Assembly (NCBI GenBank): GCA_020881915.1 | Contig: JAJFPB010000005.1 | Span: 2,170,001 to 2,234,000 of the forward strand | Source of the DNA: Paramyrothecium sp. XJ0827 | Lineage: Eukaryota; Ascomycota; Sordariomycetes; Hypocreales; Stachybotryaceae | Direction: 5' to 3' | Length of the DNA: 64,000 bases | Shown here: positions 21,746-32,810 of the stretch, in pieces | Layout of the letters: every line of letters begins with the position of its first letter | Numbering within the stretch: position 1 is the first letter of the stretch | Program-made: the position numbers and the translations under genes | Notes under the pieces: generated by a model | What the model was told of the DNA's origin: nothing | Seen by the model: the letters and a program-made list of their open reading frames with translations, nothing else | Databases searched by the model: none

Positions 21746-21749
21746 ATGA
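21693..21749 (+). promoter_or_regulatory. Two short upstream ORFs in the DUF3074 leader
   Basis: The first runs 21693-21719 (8 codons). The second runs 21726-21749 (MGLISTP), and its TGA overlaps the main ATG as ATGA. Such an arrangement can limit or couple initiation at the main start. The first one may be removed if a possible leader intron ending at 21719 is spliced. Confidence 0.5.
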
Positions 21750-23838
21750 CCAAGCATCACGATACCTTCAAGGCCCTGGGCCCCATCGACTGGGACCAGG
21801 TCCCTAAAGACAACCTCAAGACATTCCTCGACGACACGTTCGCCGACGCCCAGACCGTCATCGAGTCCATCCCCTCCCAGCAGGCCCAGGGCGAGTCGAC
21901 CGGCCGCGCGCGCTCCAAGACGGACTCGGCCGTCGGCGCCCCGGACCTCAAGGCGTCGCTGGCGCTGAGGCCGTCCCAAGATGCCGTAGCCCACGCCGCG
22001 CAGCTGCGAAAGGAGTGGAAGGAGGTCAAGGTCAACCCGCGCGAGAACCCGCTGGGCATCAATGTCTACAAGCTTTCCGCCAAGGACGGCAAGGGCGCTT
22101 GGTTCGCTAGGCGCAGCACGCACGAGGGCTTGGATTTTGAAAAGTGGAAGCTCGGCCTCGAGAGGGAGTTCCACGAATCCATGAAGGTCCAAGGCGGACC
22201 GGGAAGCGGCAACATCCGTGGCATAGGCGCCGAGAGAAGGGTCGAGCATCAGTCCGTCGAGAACGCCGGGCAGCTCGACGGTATGTCTAGCCCCGTTGCT
22301 TTTTATTTTATTGTTATTTCAGAACCGCCTTTGGGAATCCTGGTTTCTAACAATTCAACCCAGTGTACCAGCTTTCTGCGCAATTCCCGGGCCCGACATC
22401 TCCCAGGGACTTCATCACCTTGTTCCTCACTTCCGACTTCTCGCACAAAATCACCGACGGCTCTCAACCCCTGCGGCAGTACATGATTGTTTCAAAACCC
22501 TGCAACCACCCCAAAACACCACCTCGACAAGGAATCATTCGCGGTCAATACGAATCCGTCGAGGTCATCAGGGAGGTCCTTGTCGACCACGTGTCAACAA
22601 AACGGTCGCTATCCTCAGCAGACCTGGCGACTGAGGATGGAAAGAGGAGAGATGGTGCAAAGGAGCAACCGAGGATTCCTCGCGATCCAAAAGTGGCCAT
22701 TGAGTGGCTCATGGTCACACGCAGTGATCCTGGTGGAAGCGTTCCGCGATTTATGATTGAGAGAGGAACACCTCCAGGCATTGTCGGAGACGCCGGTAAA
22801 TTTCTTGACTGGGTCAAATCCAAGTCTACTGAGGATCTGAGCAACGACACTGTAGAAAGCAGCGAGGCGGCGCCTACTACCCCGGCCATCGAGTCACGAA
22901 GTGAGCCCACCCTCTCAGGGGTACCGAGTGATACCCAAACTACCGAGAGCAAAAGCGGCGAGACGGGGCTTGGCGAGCTGGACAAGACTGAGAGTGCCCA
23001 AGAGGCTTCTTCCGGCTACAGCAGCCTTTACGGCATGATCACAGGAGCCTTTGCTGTAGCCACATCCGTAGCCACCGGACTGCGTCGCCAACTTGTCACT
23101 CCAATGGAAAGCTTCGCGATTCCCGAAAGTCTGGTGGAGACACCGCCCGTACCTGGTCAGTTTGATGACAGTGAGAAAGAAGAGAAGAAAAAGGAATCGG
23201 CACAAACGCTGGATGAAGCAGATTCATCCAGTGAAATTTCTTCCATACACAGCTTCACTTCCGCCCTTGAAGGACGGGATGTGAACGAAATGAGTCAAGA
23301 AAGCTTAGGTGGCAATCACTCCGATGATTCCAAGTCCCCTTCGAATACCGCACATGAGAAGGAGCTGCGGAAAATCCAGGAACGCCGTCGAAAAATTGAC
23401 GAAAAGGTCGCCAAGATGCAGGAACGTATGCAGAGCAAGCGTAGCGAGGAGAGCGAGAAGGACGCTGCTGCGCAGGCGAAAGCCCAAGAGAAGCACGAGA
23501 AGGAAATCGCTAAGCAGGAGGCGAAATACAAGCGCGAACTTCAGAAGCTGGAGCAGAAGCGCGAGCAGGAGCAGCGCAAGGCCGAGGAGAAGAAGCGCAA
23601 AACCGCCGAGAGGGAGGAGAAGTCGAAGCTCTCCCTGGAGCTGGAGCGGGCAAGGGCTGAAAGAGACTACGCCCGCAAGCAGATCCAGCTCCTCCAAAGC
23701 CAGGTCGGTGAACTGCAGATGCAGAACACGCGCTTGGTGGCGAAGCTCGGCAAACTGGGTGGATTGGACCAGTCGGACTCGTCGTCCTCGAGGAGCGTGG
23801 GAGCGAGCAGCCAAATCGTGTCTCCTGCCGCGCCTTAG
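21746..23838 (+). CDS. DUF3074 (StAR-like) domain protein with C-terminal coiled coil
   Basis: Two exons (21746-22280, 22364-23838) give 669 residues. Residues ~1-330 match fungal DUF3074 proteins, whose fold is related to START lipid-binding domains. Conserved pieces include NPLGINVYKLSAKDGKGAWF, VYQLSAQFPGPTSPRDFI and EWLMVTRSDPGGSVPRFMIERGTPPGIV. The middle is acidic and Ser/Thr-rich with a short hydrophobic stretch (YGMITGAFAVATSVATGL). The last ~150 residues are a strongly predicted coiled coil rich in K, E, R and Q. Lipid binding is inferred from the fold and no substrate is known. The intron is confirmed because its removal joins the two halves of the domain in phase. Confidence 0.85.
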
Positions 23839-24086
23839 GAAGTACTCGGAAGAGCTAACGACTTCATGTAATTCTATTGATAGCGATTATGATGGCGGCG
23901 GCGGGGACGAGCCTTTTTTTCTTGCTTACTTTTTGCTCAATTTCTTTTCTCATTTACCTTAACATGCTTGTCAATCTGAGCAAGGGCGTTTTCGCAGCAC
24001 TACATGGCACAGTTTCGCATAGTCAAATACACGAGAGGCGAGCATTGAATCTTGAGTATACTTTTTTTCTATTGCTGCTTGACACG

Positions 24087-27000
24087 TCATACCGCTACCA
24101 AGGGGGAAACCAGTAGGACGGATGTGTGGTTCTTTTCCAGACGTAGAGCATCCTGCACACCCCTGACGGCGTCACGGAGGCCGGCAGATGCGTGGCCCTG
24201 AACCATGGCTGCACCGGCATGCACGAGCCTAGCGCACACGGCGAAGGCGTCCGGGTGCGAGGCCCAGCCGAGCGGACCGTCCTCCTGCTGGGAGAGGAGA
24301 GCGATCTTGCCAAGGCCGCCCGTGACCCAGTCATCGAGCCTCAGCAGGGACTCGTCCTGACCTTCCCAGCGCATCACCCCAAAGACGGAGATCCAGCGCT
24401 TCGTCTCCCGAACCTCGTCCACAAAGAGGTTCTGCTCCTCCACCGCGAAGAGCGAGTCGTCGAACTGCAGGGCCCGCGAGATCTGAGCCTCGGCAGGCTC
24501 CCAGGCGCCGTCGAGTTCGGGGATGCTGGACCGGCCGGCGATGCGGCCGACCACGATGGCCCGGAAGGCCGGGTCGTCGCCGAAGCTGTCGCCCAGCCAG
24601 CGCAGCAGGCGACCGGCGGCCTCGATGGGCACCAGCGGCTGGCCGAGGATGTGGTTGGCGGCCGCCGAGGCCATGTCGCGGATCTCGTCGTCGTCGTCGT
24701 TCAGGGCATCGTACAGGGCGACGATGGCGGGCAGGTATTCTCCCGAGGAGCATGCCGTTTTGACGACGGCGAAGAAGGAATCAAGCGATTCGACTGCGGC
24801 AAATCGAGTATCGAACCCCTACGCGACCGATTATTAGCTTCACGTCTAGTATCAAAAGCAGAGACTGAGGTCACGATGAAACTGATTACTCACCTTGTCA
24901 TCAAGACCTGCATCAGCCATCATCAAGCCCCATCGCCTGATGCCCTCAGCTGGCACCAGGCCAGAATGGCGCATGATGCCGAGCATTCCACCACTTGCTC
25001 TGACCACGGCATTGGATAAAGCAGGGTTCATGGGACGCAGAGGTAGGCTCGTCCATAACTCAACGAGACGGCCCGGCTCGATGAGCTCGACTTTCTGATC
25101 GCGGAGCAACTTGTCGAATATGGCTGCCAAGTTTTGTACCGCGATGACCTGGGCTTCGGTGAAGTTTGTGAAGAGGCAGACATCCACGTAAAAGTCGCAT
25201 AGACCGCCGAGCACGCTGTCTGATGCAGAGGCCGTGGCCCACAGATTCGGCACCGCCTCGAGGGCAGCAGCCAACGTATCGCTGCCGACACCGTCGGTGA
25301 GAAGCACGTTTCTCAGCTCGGCCGGAGGATTCTCCGCCTCGCTGGCTGCTATGATGCCGGCTATAGCCCTCTGGATTTTCAGGAGGGCAGAGCCGGACTG
25401 CACACCGTAGGAGACGTCAATCTTCGCTAGAGATTGGGATTGTGATTTTTGGAAAACCCAGAGCATGTTGACGACTTCCAAGTATGCAGCAACCACTTCC
25501 GGGCAGTGCGAGAATCTTGCCTCGATATTGCTTTGCACCAACAATCCAGCGAGCTTTGATAAATCGGCTACGAAGTCGGGTTAGTATAGATCTACTCAAG
25601 GTCCTGAATTACACACCTTTGAGGAAGTCGACCGCCACTTCGCCAAGTCGTTCGAGGGCGAATTTGGTGGCGAGTAATACTCCATGGACATGATTTTGGT
25701 TCACCCTGCTGTTCGTATCCAACGCGGTCTGATAAATCTCCTGTATGGTTGAGAACCATTGCTTGTGCAGGAGACAGGAGCACAAAGTTCGTGCTGCCAG
25801 CTCACGCACATGCCACACAGGGCTGGCCAAGTACTTGGCAACGTGGTATTGAAGCTCATCTCGCAAAAGATCAGGGGGTCCAGCTCGACGAACGATATCC
25901 AGAGCGGGGAACACTGCTTCTGCTGCCGAGGAACCTGCTGACGTCAAGCCAATCGTCTCATGCCCGGACTTTAGCAGATTCACGAGTACTTGGGGGAGGT
26001 TTGGATACCGGTGATATGCGATACGGTTTGCCTTGCCATCCCATCCGGCCTCAATCATGGACTTTCTTTCGTGAGAGCCGAAGAGGCAGTCAATCAAACT
26101 ACGGAGGAAGATCAAACCGCAGTTTCGGATAGCCCAAACTTCGGACTTGAGACCACTTGCCGCGAGCTCAAGGCACTGAGGCAAGTACTTCTCTGACTTG
26201 TTACCCATGGAGGTAAGCAGGGAATTCTTGAAAATGTCTTTGAGACAGTTGAAAGCGTGCACCTGCGGCAGCTTTGAGCCGTCCGTCTCGGAGACGAAAG
26301 CTTCGGTGCTGGCTATCTCCATGAGCCGTTCCATAACGGACTCAAAAGAAAGTGATGGTGCATTCGCCGCTAGTATGCCCGTCATCAAGGAAGGGATACC
26401 AGCAGATCTTCTCGTCGTAGAGGCTTGGGTGAAAATGACATCCAGAGTTCCCTTGTACCACTTGTTCAGGATGGGTTCGTCAGTGCCGCCTTGCTCCAAG
26501 TGTTTGGACTGCTGGCAACAGGCGGCGAATGTTGCAGACACGGTCGTAAAAGCACCCCTGTGTCTGAGGTTTGCGAGTTGGGTAAATGACAGGTTTCCAA
26601 TCCTCTCGAAGATATCGTATGAGGGTATGATGTAGCCCTCGCGTGTACGATTTTTTATGGTCGCGAGAAGGGTGCGCATGAGGTTACTGTAGTAAAGTCA
26701 GAACATAGTTTCTCCTCCCGGGAACAATCAACACAGCTTACCTAGATTCGTGAATGGCACGAAAACTATAGCTCAGCAAGCTCTTTGTGTCGATGTCCAC
26801 CTCTTCCAATTCCTGGGGAATATGGCCCTCTGGCGAGTCATCGCAGAGAGTGGCCCGGACTGCGGACCACGCTCGCTCACAGCATGCTACCAGCTGCTCT
26901 TGAAGGGGTCGGATGGCCTCCAGCTCATTTTGAGAAAACTTTAGTTCCGAGACAACCTGCCATGTGTAGCAGAGTGATGCAAAATCAGAATGGAGGGGCG

Positions 27001-29019
27001 CCTCCAGAACTGCGCGGCCCAGATCGGTCTCGGCGATTGTGGTTTTGCGGTCGAGTTCGTTGATTAGGGCTGTGAGATGAGAGACGCGATGGCCTTCGCC
27101 GTCCAGGAACCTAAATCGGAGCTGGTTCGAGCGTGCAGCACCATCCGCATGGTCGGCCCTAGACGTTCGGCGAGCAAGCTCTTCCGCTCGACGAACCAAC
27201 TCTGTAAGTTCCTGCGCTGGGCAGACCTGGCCCTCCGAGTTGAACAATGCAACGCGCCGATAGCGCTTATCGTTAAAGATGAGTCTTAGAACCGCAGCAG
27301 ACGCATCTCGAACATCGTCAAAAGGATCCATGACTAAATCGAACAACGGTCTCGGCCACTTGCCGTCAAGGAGGTCATAGTAGATCACTTGATCGTCCGG
27401 GGTTTCCCATGTCTTCCGTTTCTCTGATTCCATGCGAAGAATAAAAATAAGGGCTTTGAGCGAAGCAATGTGCCTTTGATACGAAGCAGTCGGTATCAAC
27501 TCGTTGCAAAGAAAATCCATGTACCATTTCAAGAATTCGACATGATAGTCCAGGCAAAAGGCCAGCTGGGTTTCAGGGAGCGCAATGAGATTCGATCGAT
27601 AAGTTATGGGTTGCGCAGCAGGCGCCGCTGTGGTTTCCGGTGCGCCATTCGTTTTCTGTGCCTTTGCCCGTGCTCGTGGTATGCTGCGCTTCAGAACGGA
27701 GATGGCACCCCTTACCCGCTTGAACATGTCTCGAGCCTTGCTCAAGACGTCAACTCTGAACTTGGCGTCAGCGTCCGCAAAGAAGGCACCCAGGTGGCTC
27801 CGAAGCAAACTGAAAGTGGTCTCTGAGTAAGGTCTTGTTGTGGATGGTGAGGTAATGAGGAGAGACAGAGCCAACGCGCGGACCTCGTGTGAAGGATGGG
27901 CCAATACGCTCTCCAGTACCTTCTCATGGAGGATGATAGACGAATCCTCACCCTCGGTCTTGTCGCTTCCCACACCTATTCAAAACTGTCAATTTGAGTG
28001 AAGAGTTTGCCTAAAGGGGAAGCGTACCTGGATCCTCAACGAGACCAATCTTTTTGCCAACTTCCAGGGCGGCTAGTTGCAAGAGCGCCGGGACGTCAAG
28101 GTTCAAGTCGACGTTTTGAGAAACTGGCTGCACAGCGTTCATCTGACGAAGAAAATTCAGAGCCTCGGTCTTATCGGCCTTGAATAGGGGGAGGAAAATG
28201 TAGTTCTTGATAGCTTCGATGGCTGAAGGGTCCTCGACAGCAAAGTTCAGGAGCCAAGAATGCCATGTTGCCGTGCTTGGGTAGGAATGCTGCTTCCGCA
28301 AGGAGCCCAGCAGACACACTATGAAGCGTCCGGACATTGGGCACACAAAGGGAACCCAGAGCCAGTGAAGCAGCTCAGAAAAGAACGTCTCCCAGACATC
28401 TTCCTCTCCGTCTTGATCGCGGGGCACATTTTGTCTGTTTGCAAGGTAGCTCGACTTGATCTGATCGGTCGTGATCAGATCCTTGGTAAGAAAATGGTCA
28501 AGGGTCTTGATGGCGGACCTCACGACAGGCTTGGATGATTTGCCAATGACGATGGACACGAGGTTGTCCAAAAGCTCCGTCTGCGTGGCTGAGGCCTGAT
28601 CGTGGTCAGGGTTGTTCTTGATGAGATGGAGCATCAAGTCTAGAACAAGCTTCATGGACCGGTGCTGATCTGATTCGTTCCATTCCACATAAAAGTCGAA
28701 GAGCTTGGTGGTCACATCGTGAGAGAAAGCCCAGGTCCGTAGAACCGGTGATTGGGCTTTTGATGCTTGTTCCACATAGCCGGAAAGCCTCGAGCAGGCA
28801 CTGCCAGAAACAGACTTGGGCTGCGCAGCCTTGGCGAGCAGATGCTCAAATATTTGTACCGCAAATCTACGTATCCTTAGAACGAAGTCGGGAATGATAC
28901 ACGGCTACGATGGAGGCGCACCTTTGCTGCGTTTCGACGTCTTGTCCCTCAACCCACTTCACAATATCGGTAGGGTTGACATGGTGATCGACAATACTTG
29001 TGGCGTCCGTGCTTGTCAT
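24087..29019 (-). CDS. TRM732: THADA / Trm732 family HEAT-repeat protein (tRNA 2'-O-methylation cofactor)
   Basis: Six exons (29019-28922, 28866-28028, 27975-26742, 26686-25617, 25567-24894, 24818-24087) give 1548 residues. Yeast Trm732 partners the methyltransferase Trm7 for ribose methylation at tRNA position 32; THADA is the animal homologue. The protein is helical throughout. The DUF2428 core is visible around residue 820 (TRRSAGIPSLMTGILAAN), with preceding RHRGAFTTVSATFAACC and later HRYPNLPQVLVNLLKSG. Each intron is 49-75 nt, and every junction keeps the helical register. The start ATG gives MTSTDATSIVDHHVNP, with no upstream in-frame alternative. It is convergent with the DUF3074 gene, 248 bp apart. 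Confidence 0.88.
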
Positions 29020-29878
29020 TTTTCTTGGGTGCCGGAGACAGTCACGGTGCTCTCACATAACGGACCGTACAGACACGAAGAAAATGTTTCGACTCCCAAG
29101 TTACGCTGCCACTTGTGTATCCAGGCATGGTGCTCTGCTCCATAGTCGTGTCGCTTTGATACCTTAGTTTACACAAAAAATTATGCATCCACACTGACAC
29201 CTGCCAACGAATGACAGGTAAGGCGCCCGAGGTACGTACCAGGAGGCGCTATACCTTACCTAACTACAATTGGCTGCGCAGGTGAAGACAATAAGTCGAA
29301 ATCTCTCGTGTAAGTGACTCATCTCTAACCTTGGCTCGCGTGAACAAACGTTGATGCAAATAAGAGTTATCGTGAGACCGCTTTTAGTCACTTAAAGGTC
29401 CAACTTTACTGAGATCACACTTGAACATAGCGGAAAAGTGGCCACAGCACTTGACTGTTGCTCATGGTTAGCGGACATGTGAGGCCCACTGCCAGAAGGG
29501 TCAACACCACATCAGGACTGCCCTCCAATAATATCTGTTGGGTGCTTTATTCCAGAAATAAATTCAATCAGAGATGATAAATATTTACTTTATTTCACCT
29601 TTTGAGCACTGACAAACACGAAGCAAAAAGCGGCCGAGTGACTCATTTGCATGTACAGATAATCAAGACTTGACTGTTCGCACGTGATCTTGCACGTGAG
29701 ATAAATTTGCCCTCGTCCCACCGCACCCCACCAAAAGATATGGATACTGCGCAAGTCCCACCGTGATTTTTCTCAAATTCCTCACAAAATCTCCAACCCG
29801 CTTTACCCGCGTAAACCCTCAAACCACCCCGACACGTCCTGACCACCATTAGATACCATCTATTGGGAGACTGCCAAA
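29020..29878. other. Divergent intergenic region between TRM732 and RPL1
   Basis: It contains a GGTACGTACC palindrome near 29232, a pair of CACGTGA motifs at 29681-29699 and a C-rich leader before RPL1. No coding evidence is seen. Confidence 0.6.
29681..29699. promoter_or_regulatory. Tandem CACGTGA E-boxes upstream of RPL1
   Basis: Two CACGTGA heptamers start at 29681 and 29693, 12 bp apart and 180-198 bp upstream of the RPL1 ATG. The same heptamer precedes RPL2. A Cbf1-like bHLH factor is the likely class of binder, by analogy only. Confidence 0.45.
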
Positions 29879-30808
29879 ATGTCGAAGATCACAGTCGGTG
29901 AGTCTCACGCCATGCGAGGCCCAGCAACACGCACAACCACGGGCCTCGCCGCACCCGTCCTGCTCTCGACCATGCCTTACTGACTGCCCGCTACAGCTAA
30001 TGTCCGGACGCAAGTCACCGAGCTCCTGGAGTACTCGAACGAGACCAAGAAGCGCAACTTCTTGGAGACCGTCGAGCTCCAGATCGGCCTGAAGAACTAT
30101 GACCCCCAGCGTGACAAGCGTTTCTCTGGCAGCATCAAGCTGCCTGCCATCCCCCGCCCCAACATGGCCATCTGGTAGGATATTCCCCCGCGAAGGAGGA
30201 AAAGCATACGATACTAATGCGTTGTGCAGCATTCTCGGTGACCAGCACGATCTCGACCGTGCCAAGCACGGTGGTGTCGACGCCATGTCCGCTGATGACC
30301 TGAAGAAGCTGAACAAGTAAGCCCAGCCGACTCGCAGGTCCCGTGTAACGCATCTTCTAACAGGAAAACCCCACAGGAACAAGAAGCTGATCAAGAAGCT
30401 CGCCCGCAAGTACGATGCTTTCGTCGCTTCCGATACTCTTATCAAGCAGATTCCCCGTCTCCTGGGTCCCGGTCTGTCCAAGGGTGAGTGCTCGCAAATA
30501 TCTTCCCGCATTCTGCCAAACGTGTTTTACTAACAAGACGAACAGCCGGCAAGTTCCCTACCCCCGTCTCCCACGCCGACGACCTGACTGGCAAGATCAA
30601 CGAGGTCAAGTCCACCATCAAGTTCCAGCTGAAGAAGGTCCTCTGCATGGGTGTCGCCGTCGGAAACGTCGGCATGGAGACTGAGCAGCTGATCGGCAAC
30701 ATCATGCTTGCCATCAACTACCTCGTCTCCCTCCTGAAGAAGGGCTGGCAGAACGTCGGAAGCCTTACCATCAAGGCTTCCATGTCTCCCCCCAAGCGTC
30801 TGTACTAA
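29879..30808 (+). CDS. RPL1: 60S ribosomal protein uL1 (L1/L10a)
   Basis: Five exons (29879-29897, 29997-30174, 30230-30316, 30377-30483, 30546-30808) give 217 residues, exactly the usual length. The protein forms the mobile L1 stalk that helps release deacylated tRNA at the E site. Diagnostic pieces are [68 protein letters not shown] and the C-terminus [13 protein letters not shown]. The first exon is 19 nt. Intron 30317-30376 has two possible acceptors (30363 and 30376), and only the second keeps the frame. Confidence 0.97.
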
Positions 30809-31814
30809 GCTGGCTCCTGCGTTAGCTTTGGCGTGGAAGTTCTGGGCCGAGTCTCGGTAGCGGGCAAAAGAAAGCATAAAGATACGTTAGCCTAGGCTAG
30901 GACTTTTGAATTCAATGTCCGTGAATGAGTCCAATATAATGTTACCAGTCCATCTGTGATCATGTTTCTCCCATCCACTTACAGCTACTATATGTACATT
31001 GCAACTACTCTGTGGACGTTGTCAGTACGTACTAAAGTCACAAATTGCGCCGATATTGTTCCCAAGGTTCAATGGCACAATTGTTAGCCGTATCAGAGTA
31101 CGACAGGCCTCACAAGCGAACTCACAGGACTAGCAGTTTTTACATTCAGTTGCGCAGCACCTATCTTGAGGAAGGTTACGTTGCAATCAAGTGAAGTGGA
31201 TCATCTTGTGTGCCGGCTTGAGGCTTGTCGTTGGCTTTGAACTGGGATGGTCGATAAGACAGAGTAAGATCTAGCGAACAGGGGGAGCCGGTACCTCGAC
31301 CTCACCCTCTCCGCACCTCTGCCTCGGCAGCGAGCTGAGGACCATGCATCAATGGGGGATCAACGGGCAGAGGGCCAGCTCTTTTAGAATGGCGGCCGCC
31401 TTATGCATTATACAGCACAGATCACTGATCGAGAGGGACCAAAAGCTTGTCACAAAACTGGCCGCATCCCCTGCGACATACATGCGGGCACCGCTTGCCA
31501 CCAGAGCCATACTACATGAGGTCGGTTCGCGCACATAGCTATTGTGGGTGATGATTTAGAGGCGCACCATTTGGCCTGTCTGATCCCGGGCGCAGCAACA
31601 AGACCATGCTCTGTCATTTCGCGAATTAGATGCCGGTTCCGCGTCTCTGCCAATATGCAGTAAGCGCTGTAAAGGGTGTGTTTTTCTTGGAAATCATAAT
31701 CGCCAGTCTTGCTTCTGTCTCCTTTAGGGCTATGTCTTCTCATTATAATCCCCATCCAGCTCCCCATAGCAATGTGGGACGTACGCGGGAGACACACTCC
31801 TTCCTCACACCAAC
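30809..31814. other. Intergenic region, RPL1 3' side to small membrane-protein gene
   Basis: It contains the RPL1 3' end and the promoter of the next gene. Two mirror-image short frames near 31344-31538 have no domain and are not supported. Confidence 0.5.
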
Positions 31815-32285
31815 ATGAACGGATCCAAAGTTCCCGAGGATGGCCTTCAGGTTGTTCCTGGAAGCGGGCTCGAAGTAGTCACAGGGCCCGAGACGAACAA
31901 CGGGGGAGCTTCGTCTCACCAAAACCGCCATGACACCCTCCCACCACCGCCTTACAACGCTCAGGGCGACATAGACCTCACGCCCCGATATACGGCGATG
32001 AACCCAGATCGATCATACGATGCTGCCGAGAATGCTCCTATCCTAGTCCCTCAGCCAGTTGAACTGCCGCATCGCAAGCACATGGTGGACGAAGAATCAG
32101 CACCTATACTATATCGACCAGAGGACATGAGAAGAGAGCAGATCGCCGCCTTACAACCCGACCCGTCGGACCGCAGGATGTTTGGGTACCGGAGGAGGGT
32201 CTTCTGGGCCATTTGCGGCAGCGCGATAGTCTTCTCCATTGTCGTTATCGCTGTTGCCTTCACCATCAGATTGAGGAACGCCTAA
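31815..32285 (+). CDS. Small single-span membrane protein of unknown function
   Basis: A single exon encodes 156 residues. The N-terminal ~125 residues are hydrophilic, with a KVPEDGLQVVPGSGLEVV start, a PPPPY motif near residue 47 and many acidic residues. A basic YRRR stretch precedes one transmembrane segment (AICGSAIVFSIVVIAVAFTI, about 133-152), and only a few basic residues follow. With no signal peptide this looks like a tail-anchored or N-in protein. The PPxY motif could recruit a WW-domain ubiquitin ligase; that is inference. I do not recognise the family by name. The ATG has a C-rich leader and A at -3. Confidence 0.7.
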   Translation: MNGSKVPEDGLQVVPGSGLEVVTGPETNNGGASSHQNRHDTLPPPPYNAQGDIDLTPRYTAMNPDRSYDAAENAPILVPQPVELPHRKHMVDEESAPILYRPEDMRREQIAALQPDPSDRRMFGYRRRVFWAICGSAIVFSIVVIAVAFTIRLRNA

Positions 32286-32810
32286 GACGAGAAAGGAGCT
32301 CGCGCCTCGTCTCCTCAAGATACCCCCTTTTACCGAGGCGTGTGCAATACCAGTTTGGTGTCACTGGTGGTCCCTTGAAGAGATCATTTGCCCCAGCCAT
32401 AACGGCGTCAGTGGTTTGAGATACCACTGTACGGTGACTGGAAGTAGGATGTTGCCGCGTCCGAGCGACAAATGAAGTGTTAGATATGACGCTGTCATTA
32501 TTGGCAGAGCCCACGCTCCAACAACACATAAAGAGTAATAAACAATGCAACGGACTAGGGTCGATAGCTCATTGTGCCAATTTCGTGCCAAGTTAGCAAA
32601 GGAAAGAGGGTTAAGCGCAACGCCTGATGTCAAGATAATAAATGATTCAGGCTCAACTTAGAGGAATGAGAGGTCTGGAGAAACTTGTCGAGATTCTTGT
32701 CTCTTTTATGTACATCTTCAAAGTAAAACTCAAATAGGGTATCGTGTCCTGTATAATAAGGGGTTCGCTCAAAAAAATCAAAAAAAAAGGAAGAACAACG
32801 AAGGGAAACA
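32286..32810. other. Convergent 3' intergenic region
   Basis: It lies between the small membrane-protein gene and SMP3 and contains A-rich runs near 32771-32790 that fit 3' processing signals. No gene is seen. Confidence 0.55.
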
